Program-made: the position numbers and the translations under genes | The notes under the pieces: model-generated | Databases searched by the model: none | Seen by the model: the letters and a program-made list of their open reading frames with translations, nothing else | Told to the model about the DNA's origin: nothing | Shown here: in pieces, positions 8,323 through 17,498 of the stretch | How positions within the stretch are numbered: position 1 is the first letter of the stretch | Layout: the number at the start of each line of letters is the position of its first letter | Assembly: GCF_025153475.1 (NCBI RefSeq) | Contig: NZ_JANZXA010000007.1 | Span: forward strand, 1-64,000 | DNA length: 64,000 nt | Direction: 5' to 3' | Origin: Novosphingobium mangrovisedimenti | GTDB taxonomy: Bacteria; Pseudomonadota; Alphaproteobacteria; Sphingomonadales; Sphingomonadaceae

Positions 8323-10005
8323 TCAGATCGCGTTCGGATAAACCGGGCGGATATCGACCGGGATCGTGTCCATCGAGGCAATCGCCGCTTCGGCCTCGGC
8401 ATCGAGTTTGGCCCATTGGGCCATGAGGGCCTTGGTCCCCTCGTAATCGCCCTTGGCCTGCAGCATCAGGATGTCGTGCAGCAGATCGCGCACGCCCGCC
8501 TCCATCTTCGCATCATCGACCGTATAGCGCTTCGTCGCCGGATCATAGGTGAAGGCACCCTGCGAACGCAGGTAGGCATATTGCAGCGCCGCGCCCTTGC
8601 CGTGCGCCTCGACCGCACCGAAGCGGACCGCGCGGAAGATGCCGGTGAAGTAGGTGGCGAAAAGCTGCGGCTTCTCGGCCACCGGGATCTCGCCCTTGTC
8701 CATCATCAGCAGGATGTTCCACACGCCGGCGACATCGGCCTTGGCCTCTTCCAGCGCCGAGCCCTGCTCCTTCATCATCTGATCGACCGTGGTCTTCTTG
8801 CCATCCACCACGATCGTGCCCGGCCCAAGGCTGTGCGACAATTCGTGGAACAGCGTTTCGTACTGCATGTACTTCTTGGCCACGAGCCCGGCCTGATCGG
8901 GCTTGAGCACCAGCGCGCCCATGGGCTTGAGGATGCGTTCGAACTTCGCGCCCAGCACGTTCGAGAGAATCACCTTCTTCGCGCCCTTGGCCTCGCGCAC
9001 GCGTTCATCGTTGGGCAGGTTGAAGGCGATGGTCTGGACGCCCGGCACGTTGTCGCCGCCGCCGTGGACCTGCTCGGCCACCGCGATCGGGCTGGCAAAG
9101 CCGCGCTGGAAGTTCTTGTACTGGTCCTCGATCGGAAGGTTGGCTTCCATGTCCTTGAGGTAGTTCTTGTACTTGGCGAGCGCGGCGGACTCCTCAGGGT
9201 CCTTGAGCGTCACGAAGCTCTCGAACGCGGTCTTGGTGCCCATCAGCCGGTCGGTATAGACCTCGTAGGGGCCGATGGCGATTTCGATGGGCGTGTCCTT
9301 GAGGTCCATCCACGCCAGTTCGCTGGCGAAATAGTCATCGTCGCGGAACGCCTTGGCGCGCAGGGTCAGGAAGGTCTTGAGGCTGGGGTTGCCGGTTTTC
9401 GCCGCGGCCTGATCCAGCAGCGTCGCGGCCGGTTCCAGCCACTGCTTGTACTCGACCGAATAGGGCACCGTGACCAGCTTGTCCCCGTCGCGCTTCACCA
9501 CGGTGTAGGGGCTGAGCAGCGCGTCCTTCTGTTCGGGATGCGCCGCGATATAGGCTTCCAGTTCCTCGCGCGTCATATCCTCGGGATAGAAGCCGGCGCC
9601 CTCGGGCATCGGCGTCGTGCCCCAGAAGGGATGGAGTTCGGCCAGTTCGTCCCACGGGCCGAAATTGCGGTCGAACATCTCCACGAGCAGGTCGCGGTCG
9701 GCGCGGCGGTTCATCGAGACCGCCCGGCGCACTTGCGGGTTCTCGGCATAGCGCTGGCGCAGGTAGACTTCGCTCAGCAGGTCGGAGGCCTTGATCAGCA
9801 GGTTCACGACCTCGCGCTGCTCGGCATTGAGGAACGCGGTGTCGACGTCCATCTCGATCGTCGCCAGCTTCGCCTTCTGCGCGGCGAGGTCATAGGCCGG
9901 TTCGGCCGGAGCGGCGGGTGCCGGGGCCACTTCGGGGGCAGGCTGCGCGCTGGCGGCACTCGCCAGCAGCAAGGCCGCAAGGGAAAGACATTTCGTGGTT
10001 TTCAT
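8323..10005 (-). CDS. Dipeptidyl-peptidase III-like (M49-like) zinc hydrolase
   Basis: The 560-residue protein has a Sec signal peptide ending near ASAASAQPAP, so it is likely periplasmic. It carries a zincin motif HELSH at 387-391 and a downstream EEAKAD near 419-424 that parallels the EECRAE zinc-ligand motif of dipeptidyl-peptidase III. Classic M49 enzymes have HExxGH with an extra residue; this protein has plain HExxH, a variant seen in bacterial DPP3-like proteins. ATG at 10005 opens the signal peptide and is preferred over TTG at 10023. Predicted role is periplasmic peptide hydrolysis; substrate unproven. Confidence 0.78.
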   Translation of the reverse strand: MKTTKCLSLAALLLASAASAQPAPEVAPAPAAPAEPAYDLAAQKAKLATIEMDVDTAFLNAEQREVVNLLIKASDLLSEVYLRQRYAENPQVRRAVSMNRRADRDLLVEMFDRNFGPWDELAELHPFWGTTPMPEGAGFYPEDMTREELEAYIAAHPEQKDALLSPYTVVKRDGDKLVTVPYSVEYKQWLEPAATLLDQAAAKTGNPSLKTFLTLRAKAFRDDDYFASELAWMDLKDTPIEIAIGPYEVYTDRLMGTKTAFESFVTLKDPEESAALAKYKNYLKDMEANLPIEDQYKNFQRGFASPIAVAEQVHGGGDNVPGVQTIAFNLPNDERVREAKGAKKVILSNVLGAKFERILKPMGALVLKPDQAGLVAKKYMQYETLFHELSHSLGPGTIVVDGKKTTVDQMMKEQGSALEEAKADVAGVWNILLMMDKGEIPVAEKPQLFATYFTGIFRAVRFGAVEAHGKGAALQYAYLRSQGAFTYDPATKRYTVDDAKMEAGVRDLLHDILMLQAKGDYEGTKALMAQWAKLDAEAEAAIASMDTIPVDIRPVYPNAI

Positions 10006-10113
10006 GAGGGGAAAGTCCGTCAATTCTGTGATGGCGGCACCCTAATGCCCTGCCCCGCCGGTGCAAGCCCGGCGGCGACGGCGCTGTTCCCGGCCCGACT
10101 CAGATCGGCCCGC

Positions 10114-11415
10114 TCAAACCGGATCGAACTCCAGATGCAGGCCCTTGAGCGCGCGCAGGACGTAGGTCGGCTCATATTCGAAATGCCGTGCGCCTTCGGA
10201 GCCATGGTGCTCTTCGGACAGGCGGATATTGTCCATCCGCGCCAGCAGCCGCTCGATGCTGGTCGCCACTTCGCGCCGGGCTAGCGGCGCGCCGATGCAG
10301 GTGTGGGCACCGCGCCCGAACGCGAGGTGCTCCTTGATCTTCGGACGATCCATGTTGAAACTGCCGGGATCGGGAAAGCGCGCCGGATCGCGATTGGCAG
10401 CCATGTGGCTCAGCAGGATCGGCGTGCCGGCCTTGATCTCGACACCGCCCAGCGTCGTCGTCTTCTGGCAGATCCGTCCCGCGCTCTTCACCGAACCGTC
10501 GTAGCGCAGCAGTTCCTCGATAAAATCCTCGATCCGCTTCGGGTTGCCGCGCAGTTCGGCCTGGATGTCGGGGCGCGTGGCGATGACCTTGAAACCATTG
10601 GCGAGCAGGCGGTTGGTGGTGTCCTGCCCGGCCCCGAACAGGAAGGCGGCAAGGCCGGTGAGATCGACCAGCGTGGGCTTGCTGCCGTCGGGATAGGTCG
10701 CCGTGGCCAGATCGTTGAGGATGTCCTCGTGCGCCAGCAGGGCGTGCAGCGGCCGCAGCAGCGGATGGTTCACCATGCGCCGCTGGGCGATCAGCTTGAA
10801 CAGGTCCTTGCCCACCGGGACCAGCGGGTTCTTCATCATGTCCTCGGGCGTCGCGTCCATCGGCACCGGAAGCGTGCCTTCCAGCAAGCCGCGCACTTTC
10901 TGCCGGGTCTTGTCCGACAGGCCGAGCAGGTCCGAGATCACCAGGGCGCCGTAAGGGCCGCCGTACTGCAGCACGATGTTGACCTTGCCGTCGGCATGGA
11001 ACTCGTCGATGAGCCCTTCGGCCGTCGCCAGCAGTTGCGGCTGCAGTTCCTTGAGGCGGCTGGGCGTGAACAGGCGCGAGAGGATCGAACGCAGGTTCGC
11101 ATGGCGCGTGCCGCTTTCCGTCACGATCTGGTCGGCGAAGGGGATTTCCTTGCGATGCGCTTCCAGCGCCTCGGTGATGTCGTCGCCCTCGGGCGTAAAG
11201 GGCAGTTTGGCCAGCCCGCCGGTGACAGCATTGATCTCGGAGAAGTGCTCCGAATCGAGCATGAGCTGGACGGTCTCGTCATAGCCGACCACGGCAACCG
11301 CGCCGTGATGCGGAAGAGGCACGACCGGGCCCTGCGCGCGCAGGTAGTCGAAATAGGCGTGCGGATCCTCGACGAGCGAGACATCCGTATACCAATCTGC
11401 GTTTTCGTATGACAC
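10114..11415 (-). CDS. Cytochrome P450
   Basis: A soluble bacterial P450 of 433 residues. The I-helix oxygen-activation motif is FGAGQDTTN, the K-helix ExxR is in EELLRYDG, and the heme loop FGRGAHTCIG places the thiolate ligand at Cys373. The frame extends upstream, but GTG at 11415 has a strong ribosome site GGGGGGAG (plus-strand 11422-11429) about 6 nt before it, which decides the start. The enzyme should hydroxylate a small organic substrate with electrons from a ferredoxin partner. No ferredoxin or reductase gene is adjacent, so the partner lies elsewhere. Confidence 0.92.
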   Translation of the reverse strand: MSYENADWYTDVSLVEDPHAYFDYLRAQGPVVPLPHHGAVAVVGYDETVQLMLDSEHFSEINAVTGGLAKLPFTPEGDDITEALEAHRKEIPFADQIVTESGTRHANLRSILSRLFTPSRLKELQPQLLATAEGLIDEFHADGKVNIVLQYGGPYGALVISDLLGLSDKTRQKVRGLLEGTLPVPMDATPEDMMKNPLVPVGKDLFKLIAQRRMVNHPLLRPLHALLAHEDILNDLATATYPDGSKPTLVDLTGLAAFLFGAGQDTTNRLLANGFKVIATRPDIQAELRGNPKRIEDFIEELLRYDGSVKSAGRICQKTTTLGGVEIKAGTPILLSHMAANRDPARFPDPGSFNMDRPKIKEHLAFGRGAHTCIGAPLARREVATSIERLLARMDNIRLSEEHHGSEGARHFEYEPTYVLRALKGLHLEFDPV

Positions 11416-11501
11416 GCGCCGCTCCCCCCGGATTTTATGATCCTTTGTGTATCGCAAATGTACTGGCAGTCAAGACGACCGACACGTGATAAGGGACACT
11501 C

Positions 11502-12116
11502 ATGTCACCCGTGGATCCCGTCCTGCCCCCCGTCCTCGACCTGTTCGGGATCGCCGTTTTCGCGCTCACTGGCGCGCTCTGTGCCGCGCGGCTGCAGCAG
11601 ACATTCGTGACGGTGGCGTTCTTCGCGCTGGTCACCGGCGTCGGTGGCGGTTCGCTGCGCGACCTGCTGATCGGCGCGCCCGTGTTCTGGATGCACGACC
11701 GCCTGGTTGCGCCGGTCTGCCTCGCGGTCGCGCTGCTGGCATGGTTCACGCCGGTGCGCTGGTGGCAGGGCCAGTTGCTGGAATGGGCCGACGCGCTGGG
11801 CCTTTCCGTCTATGCGGTGCTGGGAACGATCAAGGCCCTGGCATGGGGCGTGCCCGATGTCCCGGCGGTACTGATGGGCGTGGTAACCGCCTGCGTAGGC
11901 GGCATTGTCCGCGACGTGCTGGCAGGCCAGCCTTCCATCCTGATGCGCCCCGAACTCTACGTGACCGCAGCCGCGCTGGCGGCTGCCCTTGCGGCGGCGG
12001 GCATGGCTCTCGGACTGGCCCCGGGGTTTACCTGGATAATTGCGGTGAGCGCCGGCTTTGCCCTGCGCGGCGCAGCCATCCACTGGTCGCTCGGCCTGCC
12101 GACGCATAAGGGCTGA
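11502..12116 (+). CDS. TRIC-type cation channel family protein (UPF0126/YadS-like)
   Basis: This 204-residue inner-membrane protein has about seven hydrophobic segments arranged as two UPF0126 repeats. Each repeat carries the family glycine motif: GVGGGSLRD at 46-54 and GGIVRD at 133-138. Prokaryotic members form trimeric, K+-permeable channels related to animal TRIC proteins. The physiological role in bacteria is unclear. It is divergent from the P450 gene; the 86-nt spacer presumably holds both promoters. Confidence 0.88.
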   Translation: MSPVDPVLPPVLDLFGIAVFALTGALCAARLQQTFVTVAFFALVTGVGGGSLRDLLIGAPVFWMHDRLVAPVCLAVALLAWFTPVRWWQGQLLEWADALGLSVYAVLGTIKALAWGVPDVPAVLMGVVTACVGGIVRDVLAGQPSILMRPELYVTAAALAAALAAAGMALGLAPGFTWIIAVSAGFALRGAAIHWSLGLPTHKG

Positions 12117-12182
12117 CTATTCGGGACTGACTATTCGGACCTGAATATCGGCGACCGAAAGTTCGCGCCGGGAAAGCGAGGT

Positions 12183-12725
12183 TCAGATCATCGCCCGCCC
12201 GTCTACCGCGACCGAGCGCACCCGCCCGCTCTCGTCGACGCTGCAGGCATAGCCGCGCCCGTCCTCGAGCTGGCCTTCCACGCTGTAGCGCTCGCCCATG
12301 CGGCGCACGTTGTCGACCGATCCGATGCGGCGATCGCCGCCCTCGATCTCACCGGTACAGGCATCGACCGCACCGTCGAAGCCACCCGCCGCGACAGGAC
12401 CGCCGGGATAGTCGCTGCCGGCATATCCGCGTACCGGCGGAACCTCCACGTATCCGCTTTCATCGTAGGCCGGGCCGCCGGGGTAGGCATAGCGATCCTC
12501 GCGCACCGGCTCGCGGTTCGACTTGCTGGCGGCGCTGGCAATCGCGGCTATGCCGCCGACGATCAGCAGACCGGCCAGCACGTCTCCGCCGTCGATCCCG
12601 CCGCGATGATGGTGGTGCCGGGGATAGCCCCGGTCATATCCGCGAGCGAAGACCGGCGTCGCGGTCATCGAAAGGGCAGCCAGCGCCGCAAGCGAGGCAG
12701 CGGTACGCGAACGAAAAATCTTCAT
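12183..12725 (-). CDS. Small secreted protein with glycine-rich hydrophobic helix, paralogue of the next gene
   Basis: The 180-residue product has a signal peptide ending at TPVFARG, a His/Arg-rich stretch, and a glycine-rich hydrophobic helix (GGDVLAGLLIVGGIAAIASA). A low-complexity Gly/Pro/Tyr linker follows, then a compact C-terminal domain with two cysteines (VDACTGEI and GYACSVDE). ATG 12725 starts at a normal signal peptide; a TTG 15 nt upstream is less likely. The order of parts and the helix match the neighbour at 12832-13347, indicating duplication. Function is unknown; envelope location is inferred. Confidence 0.75.
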   Translation of the reverse strand: MKIFRSRTAASLAALAALSMTATPVFARGYDRGYPRHHHHRGGIDGGDVLAGLLIVGGIAAIASAASKSNREPVREDRYAYPGGPAYDESGYVEVPPVRGYAGSDYPGGPVAAGGFDGAVDACTGEIEGGDRRIGSVDNVRRMGERYSVEGQLEDGRGYACSVDESGRVRSVAVDGRAMI

Positions 12726-12831
12726 CGGTGCATATCCCACACCCGGCGCGCACGATCCGCGCCGTCCAACGTCAAGAAAGGTAGGCGGCTGATGCTTTCA
12801 TGGGCATGAACCGCCTGTCCTTCCAAAGGGA

Positions 12832-13347
12832 TCACAGGCCGCGAATCCCCTTGAAGTCGAGGTCCGCGACATGCCCGCGGTGGTCGACCTTGCAGGCGAA
12901 CTTGCCCGTGTCGTAACCGCCGCGCCAGGCGTGGTTCACGCCGTTGACGGCAATGCGGCCTTCCACCTTGTAGCCGTAGTTCTTGCGATCGACGTCGCGA
13001 ATGTCGGTCACGCGCGCACGTCCGCCGTAGGCGTACCGATTCGCCGTCCGCGTCGCGGCGGCCACGCAGCGGTCCACCGCGTCGCGCCGGCTGATGCCCC
13101 GGCGGTAGTCGTAGCTCCCATAGCGCCCATCGCGATCCCAGCGCGCGTCGTAGCGATAGTCGTCGCGATCCTTGTTGCCTGCGGACGCCGCGATGGCGGC
13201 AATCCCGCCAACCACGAGCGCGCCGGCAATCACGGTTCCGGCATCGATGCCACCGTCCCGATCGCGGGCCAGGGCCGGCGTCGCCGCAGAAGCCGCCATG
13301 GCACCGGCGGCGACGGTTCCGATCAGAGTCTTGGTAAGGGCCTGCAT
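12832..13347 (-). CDS. Small secreted protein, paralogue of the 12183-12725 product
   Basis: The 171-residue product has a signal peptide (MQALTKTLIGTVAAGAMAAS, cleavage near TPALARD), the glycine-rich helix GTVIAGALVVGGIAAIAASA, an Asp/Arg/Tyr-rich linker and a C-terminal domain with paired cysteines (VDRCVAAA and FACKVDH). The domain repeats a pattern of a basic YKVEGRI strand followed by FACKVD that is also seen in its paralogue. Both genes run the same way, 106 nt apart. No enzymatic motif is visible. An envelope or surface role is inferred from the export signal and helix only. Confidence 0.75.
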   Translation of the reverse strand: MQALTKTLIGTVAAGAMAASAATPALARDRDGGIDAGTVIAGALVVGGIAAIAASAGNKDRDDYRYDARWDRDGRYGSYDYRRGISRRDAVDRCVAAATRTANRYAYGGRARVTDIRDVDRKNYGYKVEGRIAVNGVNHAWRGGYDTGKFACKVDHRGHVADLDFKGIRGL

Positions 13348-13452
13348 GGCTCATCATCCTCGTGTACCGCCGGACCTGATGTCCGGCATGAGGATGTTCT
13401 AGCGAGCCGTCAGTGAGGCGGTCCTGAACTGCCCTTGCAGCAATCGTTCATA

Positions 13453-15642
13453 TTAGTCTTTATTTTTATGAACGTCCTTCACATCATCCGGAAGTGCAAG
13501 CCCGGTCCACTGCGCCACGAACGCAAGAATGTCCGCGCCTTCCTCGATCGCCTTGTCGGTCGGCTTGCCCGATCCATGGCCGGCGCGCGTCTCGATGCGG
13601 ATGAGATGCGGCTTGTCGCCCAGATCGGCAGCCTGCAGCGCCGCCGCGTACTTGAACGAATGGCCGGGGACCACGCGATCGTCGGTATCCGCCGTCGTGA
13701 CCAGAATCGCCGGATAGTCCGCTCCGTCGCGGATGTTGTGATAGGGTGAATAGGCGCGCAGGATCCGGAAATCCTCCTCCCGGTCGGGATGGCCGTAGTC
13801 GTCCACCCAATAGCGCCCGGCCGTGAAACGGTCGAAGCGCAGCATATCCATCACGCCCACTTGCGCGACGGCGGCGGCGAACAGGTCGGGCCGCTGGTTG
13901 ACGACCGCGCCCACCAGCAACCCGCCGTTGGAACCGCCCTGAATGGCGAGGCCGTCCTTCTTCGCGATGCCCTCGTCGATGAGGTACTCGCTGGCGGCGA
14001 TGAAGTCGTCGAACACGTTCTGCTTGTTCTCGCGGCGGCCGGCATCGTGCCACTCGCGTCCATATTCGCCGCCGCCCCGCAGATTGGCCAGCGCGAAGGC
14101 CCCGCCCGCTTCGAGCCACGCCATGCGCGTCGCCGAGAAGCTGGGGGTCAGCGAGACATCGAAGCCGCCATAGCCGTAAAGCAGCGTCGGCACGGCCTTG
14201 CCTGCCTTGGCCACCGCCTTGCTGCGCACGATGAACATGGGCACGCGGGTGCCGTCCTTCGACTGGTAGAAGCGCTGTTCGACGAGGTAAGCGTCGGGAT
14301 CGTAACAGAGACTGGGCTGCGCGAACGGCTTGCTCTGACCGGTCGACAGATCCAACCGGTAGATGGCCGCAGGGCAGTTGAAGCTGCTGAAGGCGTAGAA
14401 CGTCTCGGGATCACCCGGCCGGCCGCGGAAACCCGAGGCCGTGCCGATCCCGCTCAGCGTCAGGGTGCGGCCCGGAGAGCCGTCGAGCCCGATGATCTCG
14501 GCATGGCTGGCGGCATCGCGCATGTAGTTGAGCACGAGCCGGTCGCCGACGATGCCCGCCCGTTCCAGAATGTCATCTCGCTCGGCAACCAGTTCGGTCC
14601 AGTCGGGCGCGCGGGCAGAAAGGTCGATCGACACAAGCCGGTAGCGCGGCGCGTCCTTGTTGGTCACGTACCACAGGTTCTGCCCCGAACCTTCGACCAG
14701 CTTCCAGTCGTCGGTAAAGCCCGTCACCAGCACCTGCGTCTTCCACCCGTCGCGCTTGCGATGGGCCAGATCGATGGCTCGCACTTCATAGCGGGCATCG
14801 GTTCCGACATGGCTGGTAATCACCGCGATGCGCCCGTCCTGCGTGACTTGCGCCGTATGGCCATAGTCCGGATGGTCGGGCGTGGTATAGACCAGTTCGT
14901 CCTCGGTCTGCGCGGTGCCGAGCCGATGGAAATAGACGGCCTGGTTGTAGTTCAGCGACTGGAAGGCGGCGCCTTCCTCGGACTCGGGGAACCGCGAATA
15001 GAGGAAGCCCTCCTTGCCCACCCAGGCCAGCCCGGTGAACTTGGCCCAGCGGATCTCGTCGGCCAAGGGCTCACCCGTCTTCACGTCGAGCACGCGCAGG
15101 ATGCGCCAGTCGCTGCCGCCGTCCTGCACGCTGTAGAGAAGGTAATGCCCCTTGTCCGAAGGCTCCCAGGCATCGAGCGCGGTCGCGCCATCCTTCGCCC
15201 AGGCATTGGGATCGAGCAGCAAACGGGGTTCGCCGTCCAGCCCGTGCCGCACGAAGAGCTGCGCCTGCGGCTGGAGCCCGGTGTTGCGCGTGTAGAAATA
15301 GCGCTTGCCGGCCTTCACCGGCAGGCCGAAGCGTTCGAAGTCCATGAAGGCGCGAATGCGCTCCTCGAACCGGGCCCGCTGCGGCAGGTCGGCCAGATAG
15401 GATTCCGTGACTGCATTCTCGCGCGCGACCCAGTCGGCCACATCGGGCGCCCCGCGCACATCGGCCTCGAGCCAGCGATAGGGATCGGCGACCTTCTCGC
15501 CGAAGTGGTCTTCGACGATGTCGTCGCGGCGGGTCTCGGGATAGATGATGTCAGGCATGGGTTCTGCCCTAATGGGCGTCGGCGCGCCGATCGACAAGAT
15601 GCCCAGCGACACGGTTGCCGCCAGCGCCCGCAGGCGATGCAT
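13453..15642 (-). CDS. Prolyl oligopeptidase family serine peptidase (S9A), exported
   Basis: The 729-residue protein has an N-terminal signal peptide (ATVSLGILSIGAPTPIRAEP), a beta-propeller region and a C-terminal alpha/beta-hydrolase domain. The nucleophile is Ser571 in GGSNGGLLVG, the acid lies in TADTDDRVVP, and the catalytic His is His689 in RAGHGSGKP. These match prolyl oligopeptidases, which cut short peptides after proline. The signal peptide suggests a periplasmic enzyme for peptide uptake or turnover. It follows the rplQ terminator by 24 nt but is probably separately transcribed. Confidence 0.92.
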   Translation of the reverse strand: MHRLRALAATVSLGILSIGAPTPIRAEPMPDIIYPETRRDDIVEDHFGEKVADPYRWLEADVRGAPDVADWVARENAVTESYLADLPQRARFEERIRAFMDFERFGLPVKAGKRYFYTRNTGLQPQAQLFVRHGLDGEPRLLLDPNAWAKDGATALDAWEPSDKGHYLLYSVQDGGSDWRILRVLDVKTGEPLADEIRWAKFTGLAWVGKEGFLYSRFPESEEGAAFQSLNYNQAVYFHRLGTAQTEDELVYTTPDHPDYGHTAQVTQDGRIAVITSHVGTDARYEVRAIDLAHRKRDGWKTQVLVTGFTDDWKLVEGSGQNLWYVTNKDAPRYRLVSIDLSARAPDWTELVAERDDILERAGIVGDRLVLNYMRDAASHAEIIGLDGSPGRTLTLSGIGTASGFRGRPGDPETFYAFSSFNCPAAIYRLDLSTGQSKPFAQPSLCYDPDAYLVEQRFYQSKDGTRVPMFIVRSKAVAKAGKAVPTLLYGYGGFDVSLTPSFSATRMAWLEAGGAFALANLRGGGEYGREWHDAGRRENKQNVFDDFIAASEYLIDEGIAKKDGLAIQGGSNGGLLVGAVVNQRPDLFAAAVAQVGVMDMLRFDRFTAGRYWVDDYGHPDREEDFRILRAYSPYHNIRDGADYPAILVTTADTDDRVVPGHSFKYAAALQAADLGDKPHLIRIETRAGHGSGKPTDKAIEEGADILAFVAQWTGLALPDDVKDVHKNKD

Positions 15643-15666
15643 GTTTCTCTCCCAATCCCAAGATGC

Positions 15667-15698
15667 AAAAACGGCCGCGAGCCTAGCACCCGCGACCG
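15667..15698 (-). terminator. Rho-independent terminator of the alpha operon
   Basis: On the minus strand CGGTCGCG and CGCGGCCG form an 8-bp stem (one G-T pair) with an 11-nt loop, followed directly by TTTTT (plus-strand A-run 15667-15671). It sits 31 nt after the rplQ stop and should end the rpsM-rpsK-rpoA-rplQ transcript. Confidence 0.75.
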
Positions 15699-15729
15699 CT
15701 TTGCGTAATCCGAAAGGACGCTGCGAGGC

Positions 15730-16152
15730 TCAGGCCTCGGCGTATTCCTCGGCCTCGGACATCACCGGACCGGAGTCCTGGCCCTTGGCGTCGGTGTCGC
15801 GATCGACCAGTTCGATGATCGCGATCGGAGCAGCGTCCGAAGCGCGGATGCCGGCCTTGATGATGCGGGTGTAGCCACCGTTACGGCCGGCATAGCGCTC
15901 GGCGAGAACCTCGAAGAGCTTCTTTTCCTGCGCTTCGTCCATCAGCTTGGAATGGGCGAGACGACGGTTCGAAAGGCCGCCGCGCTTGGCCAGCGTGATC
16001 AGCTTTTCGACGTAGGGACGCAGTTCCTTGGCCTTGGCCGTGGTGGTCTGGATCTGCTCGTGCTTGACGAGTGCGGCTGCCATGTTGCGCAGAAGGGCGG
16101 CGCGGTGGCCGGACTTGCGCTGCAGCTTGCGGCCGGAATACTTGTGACGCAT
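15730..16152 (-). CDS. rplQ: 50S ribosomal protein L17
   Basis: The 140-residue protein begins [20 protein letters not shown], diagnostic of L17, a large-subunit protein near the peptide exit tunnel. It is the last gene of the alpha cluster, 176 nt downstream of rpoA, and that gap holds an 89-bp palindromic element. The last roughly 25 residues (after VDRDTDAKG) are an acidic tail longer than in E. coli L17. Confidence 0.98.
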   Translation of the reverse strand: MRHKYSGRKLQRKSGHRAALLRNMAAALVKHEQIQTTTAKAKELRPYVEKLITLAKRGGLSNRRLAHSKLMDEAQEKKLFEVLAERYAGRNGGYTRIIKAGIRASDAAPIAIIELVDRDTDAKGQDSGPVMSEAEEYAEA

Positions 16153-16232
16153 TTTCTTTCTCCGTTCGTAGGGGGCCCGTGCGAGGTAGCCCGATCCTGG
16201 TGGCCGTCAGGGCCGCCACCGTTCGCCCAAAT

Positions 16233-16321
16233 CGTCATCCCAGCGAAGGCTGGGATCGCTGGCCCCTTATTGCAGCGTGGCAGCAAGGTCCCCGGCGATC
16301 CTGACCTTCGTCAGGATGACG
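16233..16321. repeat. REP-like cruciform element between rpoA and rplQ
   Basis: Outer arms CGTCATCC (16233-16240) and GGATGACG (16314-16321) are perfect inverted repeats. Inside are two hairpins: CCCAGC-GAAG-GCTGGG (16239-16254) and CCTGAC-CTTC-GTCAGG (16300-16315). The 89-bp unit has the look of a mobile or dispersed palindromic repeat. It lies in the rpoA-rplQ spacer and would be transcribed in the alpha-operon mRNA. Confidence 0.75.
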
Positions 16322-16328
16322 GAATTTA

Positions 16329-17390
16329 TCAGCCCAGCAGCTCCTGCTCGAGCTTCTTGGCCATCTCTTCGATGTTCTCGGGCGGCCAGCCCGGGATGTC
16401 CATGCCGAGGCGCAGGCCCATCGAGGAAAGGACTTCCTTGATCTCGTTGAGCGACTTGCGGCCGAAGTTCGGCGTGCGGAGCATCTCGGCCTCGGTCTTC
16501 TGCACGAGATCGCCGATGTAGATGATGTTGTCGTTCTTGAGGCAGTTCGCCGAACGCACCGACAGCTCCAGTTCGTCGACCTTCTTGAGAAGGTAGCGGT
16601 TGAGCTGGTTGGCGTCGCTTTCTTCCTGCGGCGCACCGGCGGCCATGCCGATCATCGGCGAAGCGCCGACCGGGGCGATGTCCTCGAAGTGGACGAACAG
16701 CGCGAGCTGGTCCTGGAGGATGCGCGCGGCATAGGCCACGGCGTCTTCCGGGGTCACGGTTCCGTCGGTCTCGACCGTCAGGTTGAGCTTGTCGAAGTCA
16801 AGCTCCTGACCGATGCGGGCGTTCTCGACCTTGTAGCTGACCTGGCGGACCGGCGAGTAGAGCGAGTCGACCGGAATCAGGCCGATCGGCGCATCGACGG
16901 GACGGTTGCCGACGGCGGGGACGTAGCCCTTGCCGGTGTCGGCGGTCAGTTCCATGTTGAGCGTCGCACCTTCGTCGAGGTGACAGATCACGAGGTCCTT
17001 GTTCATGACCTCGATGTCGCCCGAAACGGCGATGTCGCCTGCCTTGACGGCGGCCGGACCGGTCGCGGAGAGCTGGAGGCGCTTCGGCCCCTCGCCCTGC
17101 ATCTTGAGCGCGATCTGCTTGACGTTGAGAACGATGTCGGTGACATCCTCACGCACGCCGGCGAGCGACGAGAATTCGTGCAGAACGTTCTCGATCTTGA
17201 TCGAGGTGATCGCCGCACCCTGCAGCGAAGACAGCAGCACGCGCCGCAGCGCGTTGCCGAGCGTCAGGCCGAAGCCGCGCTCGAGAGGTTCGGCAACGAA
17301 CGTCGCCTTCAGCTTGGGGTCGGGTCCCGGCTTGATCTCAAGGCTGTTGGGCTTCTTGAGTTCCTGCCAGTTCTTGATGTTGACAGTCAT
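16329..17390 (-). CDS. rpoA: DNA-directed RNA polymerase alpha subunit
   Basis: The 353-residue alpha subunit dimerises to seed core RNA polymerase assembly. The N-terminal domain shows [20 protein letters not shown] and the C-terminal domain has the UP-element and activator-binding helices ([19 protein letters not shown] and [14 protein letters not shown]). An Ala-rich linker with [18 protein letters not shown] is slightly long. It lies between rpsK and rplQ as in most bacteria. Start ATG 17390 gives the expected [14 protein letters not shown] beginning. Confidence 0.98.
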   Translation of the reverse strand: MTVNIKNWQELKKPNSLEIKPGPDPKLKATFVAEPLERGFGLTLGNALRRVLLSSLQGAAITSIKIENVLHEFSSLAGVREDVTDIVLNVKQIALKMQGEGPKRLQLSATGPAAVKAGDIAVSGDIEVMNKDLVICHLDEGATLNMELTADTGKGYVPAVGNRPVDAPIGLIPVDSLYSPVRQVSYKVENARIGQELDFDKLNLTVETDGTVTPEDAVAYAARILQDQLALFVHFEDIAPVGASPMIGMAAGAPQEESDANQLNRYLLKKVDELELSVRSANCLKNDNIIYIGDLVQKTEAEMLRTPNFGRKSLNEIKEVLSSMGLRLGMDIPGWPPENIEEMAKKLEQELLG

Positions 17391-17498
17391 GGACTTCCCC
17401 TGGGATTTCGATGGCGGTTACGCCCGCGGGCCGGTTGGAAAGGCCCCGAGCGTTCCGAAGGCCGGACGGTGACCGGTTCACCGCCCGGAAAGGCTCGA

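Noticed and set aside
13446..13475. An AT-rich stem CGTTCATA/TATGAACG overlapping the prolyl oligopeptidase stop as a terminator
   Set aside because: It overlaps coding sequence, has a 14-nt loop, and no T-run follows.
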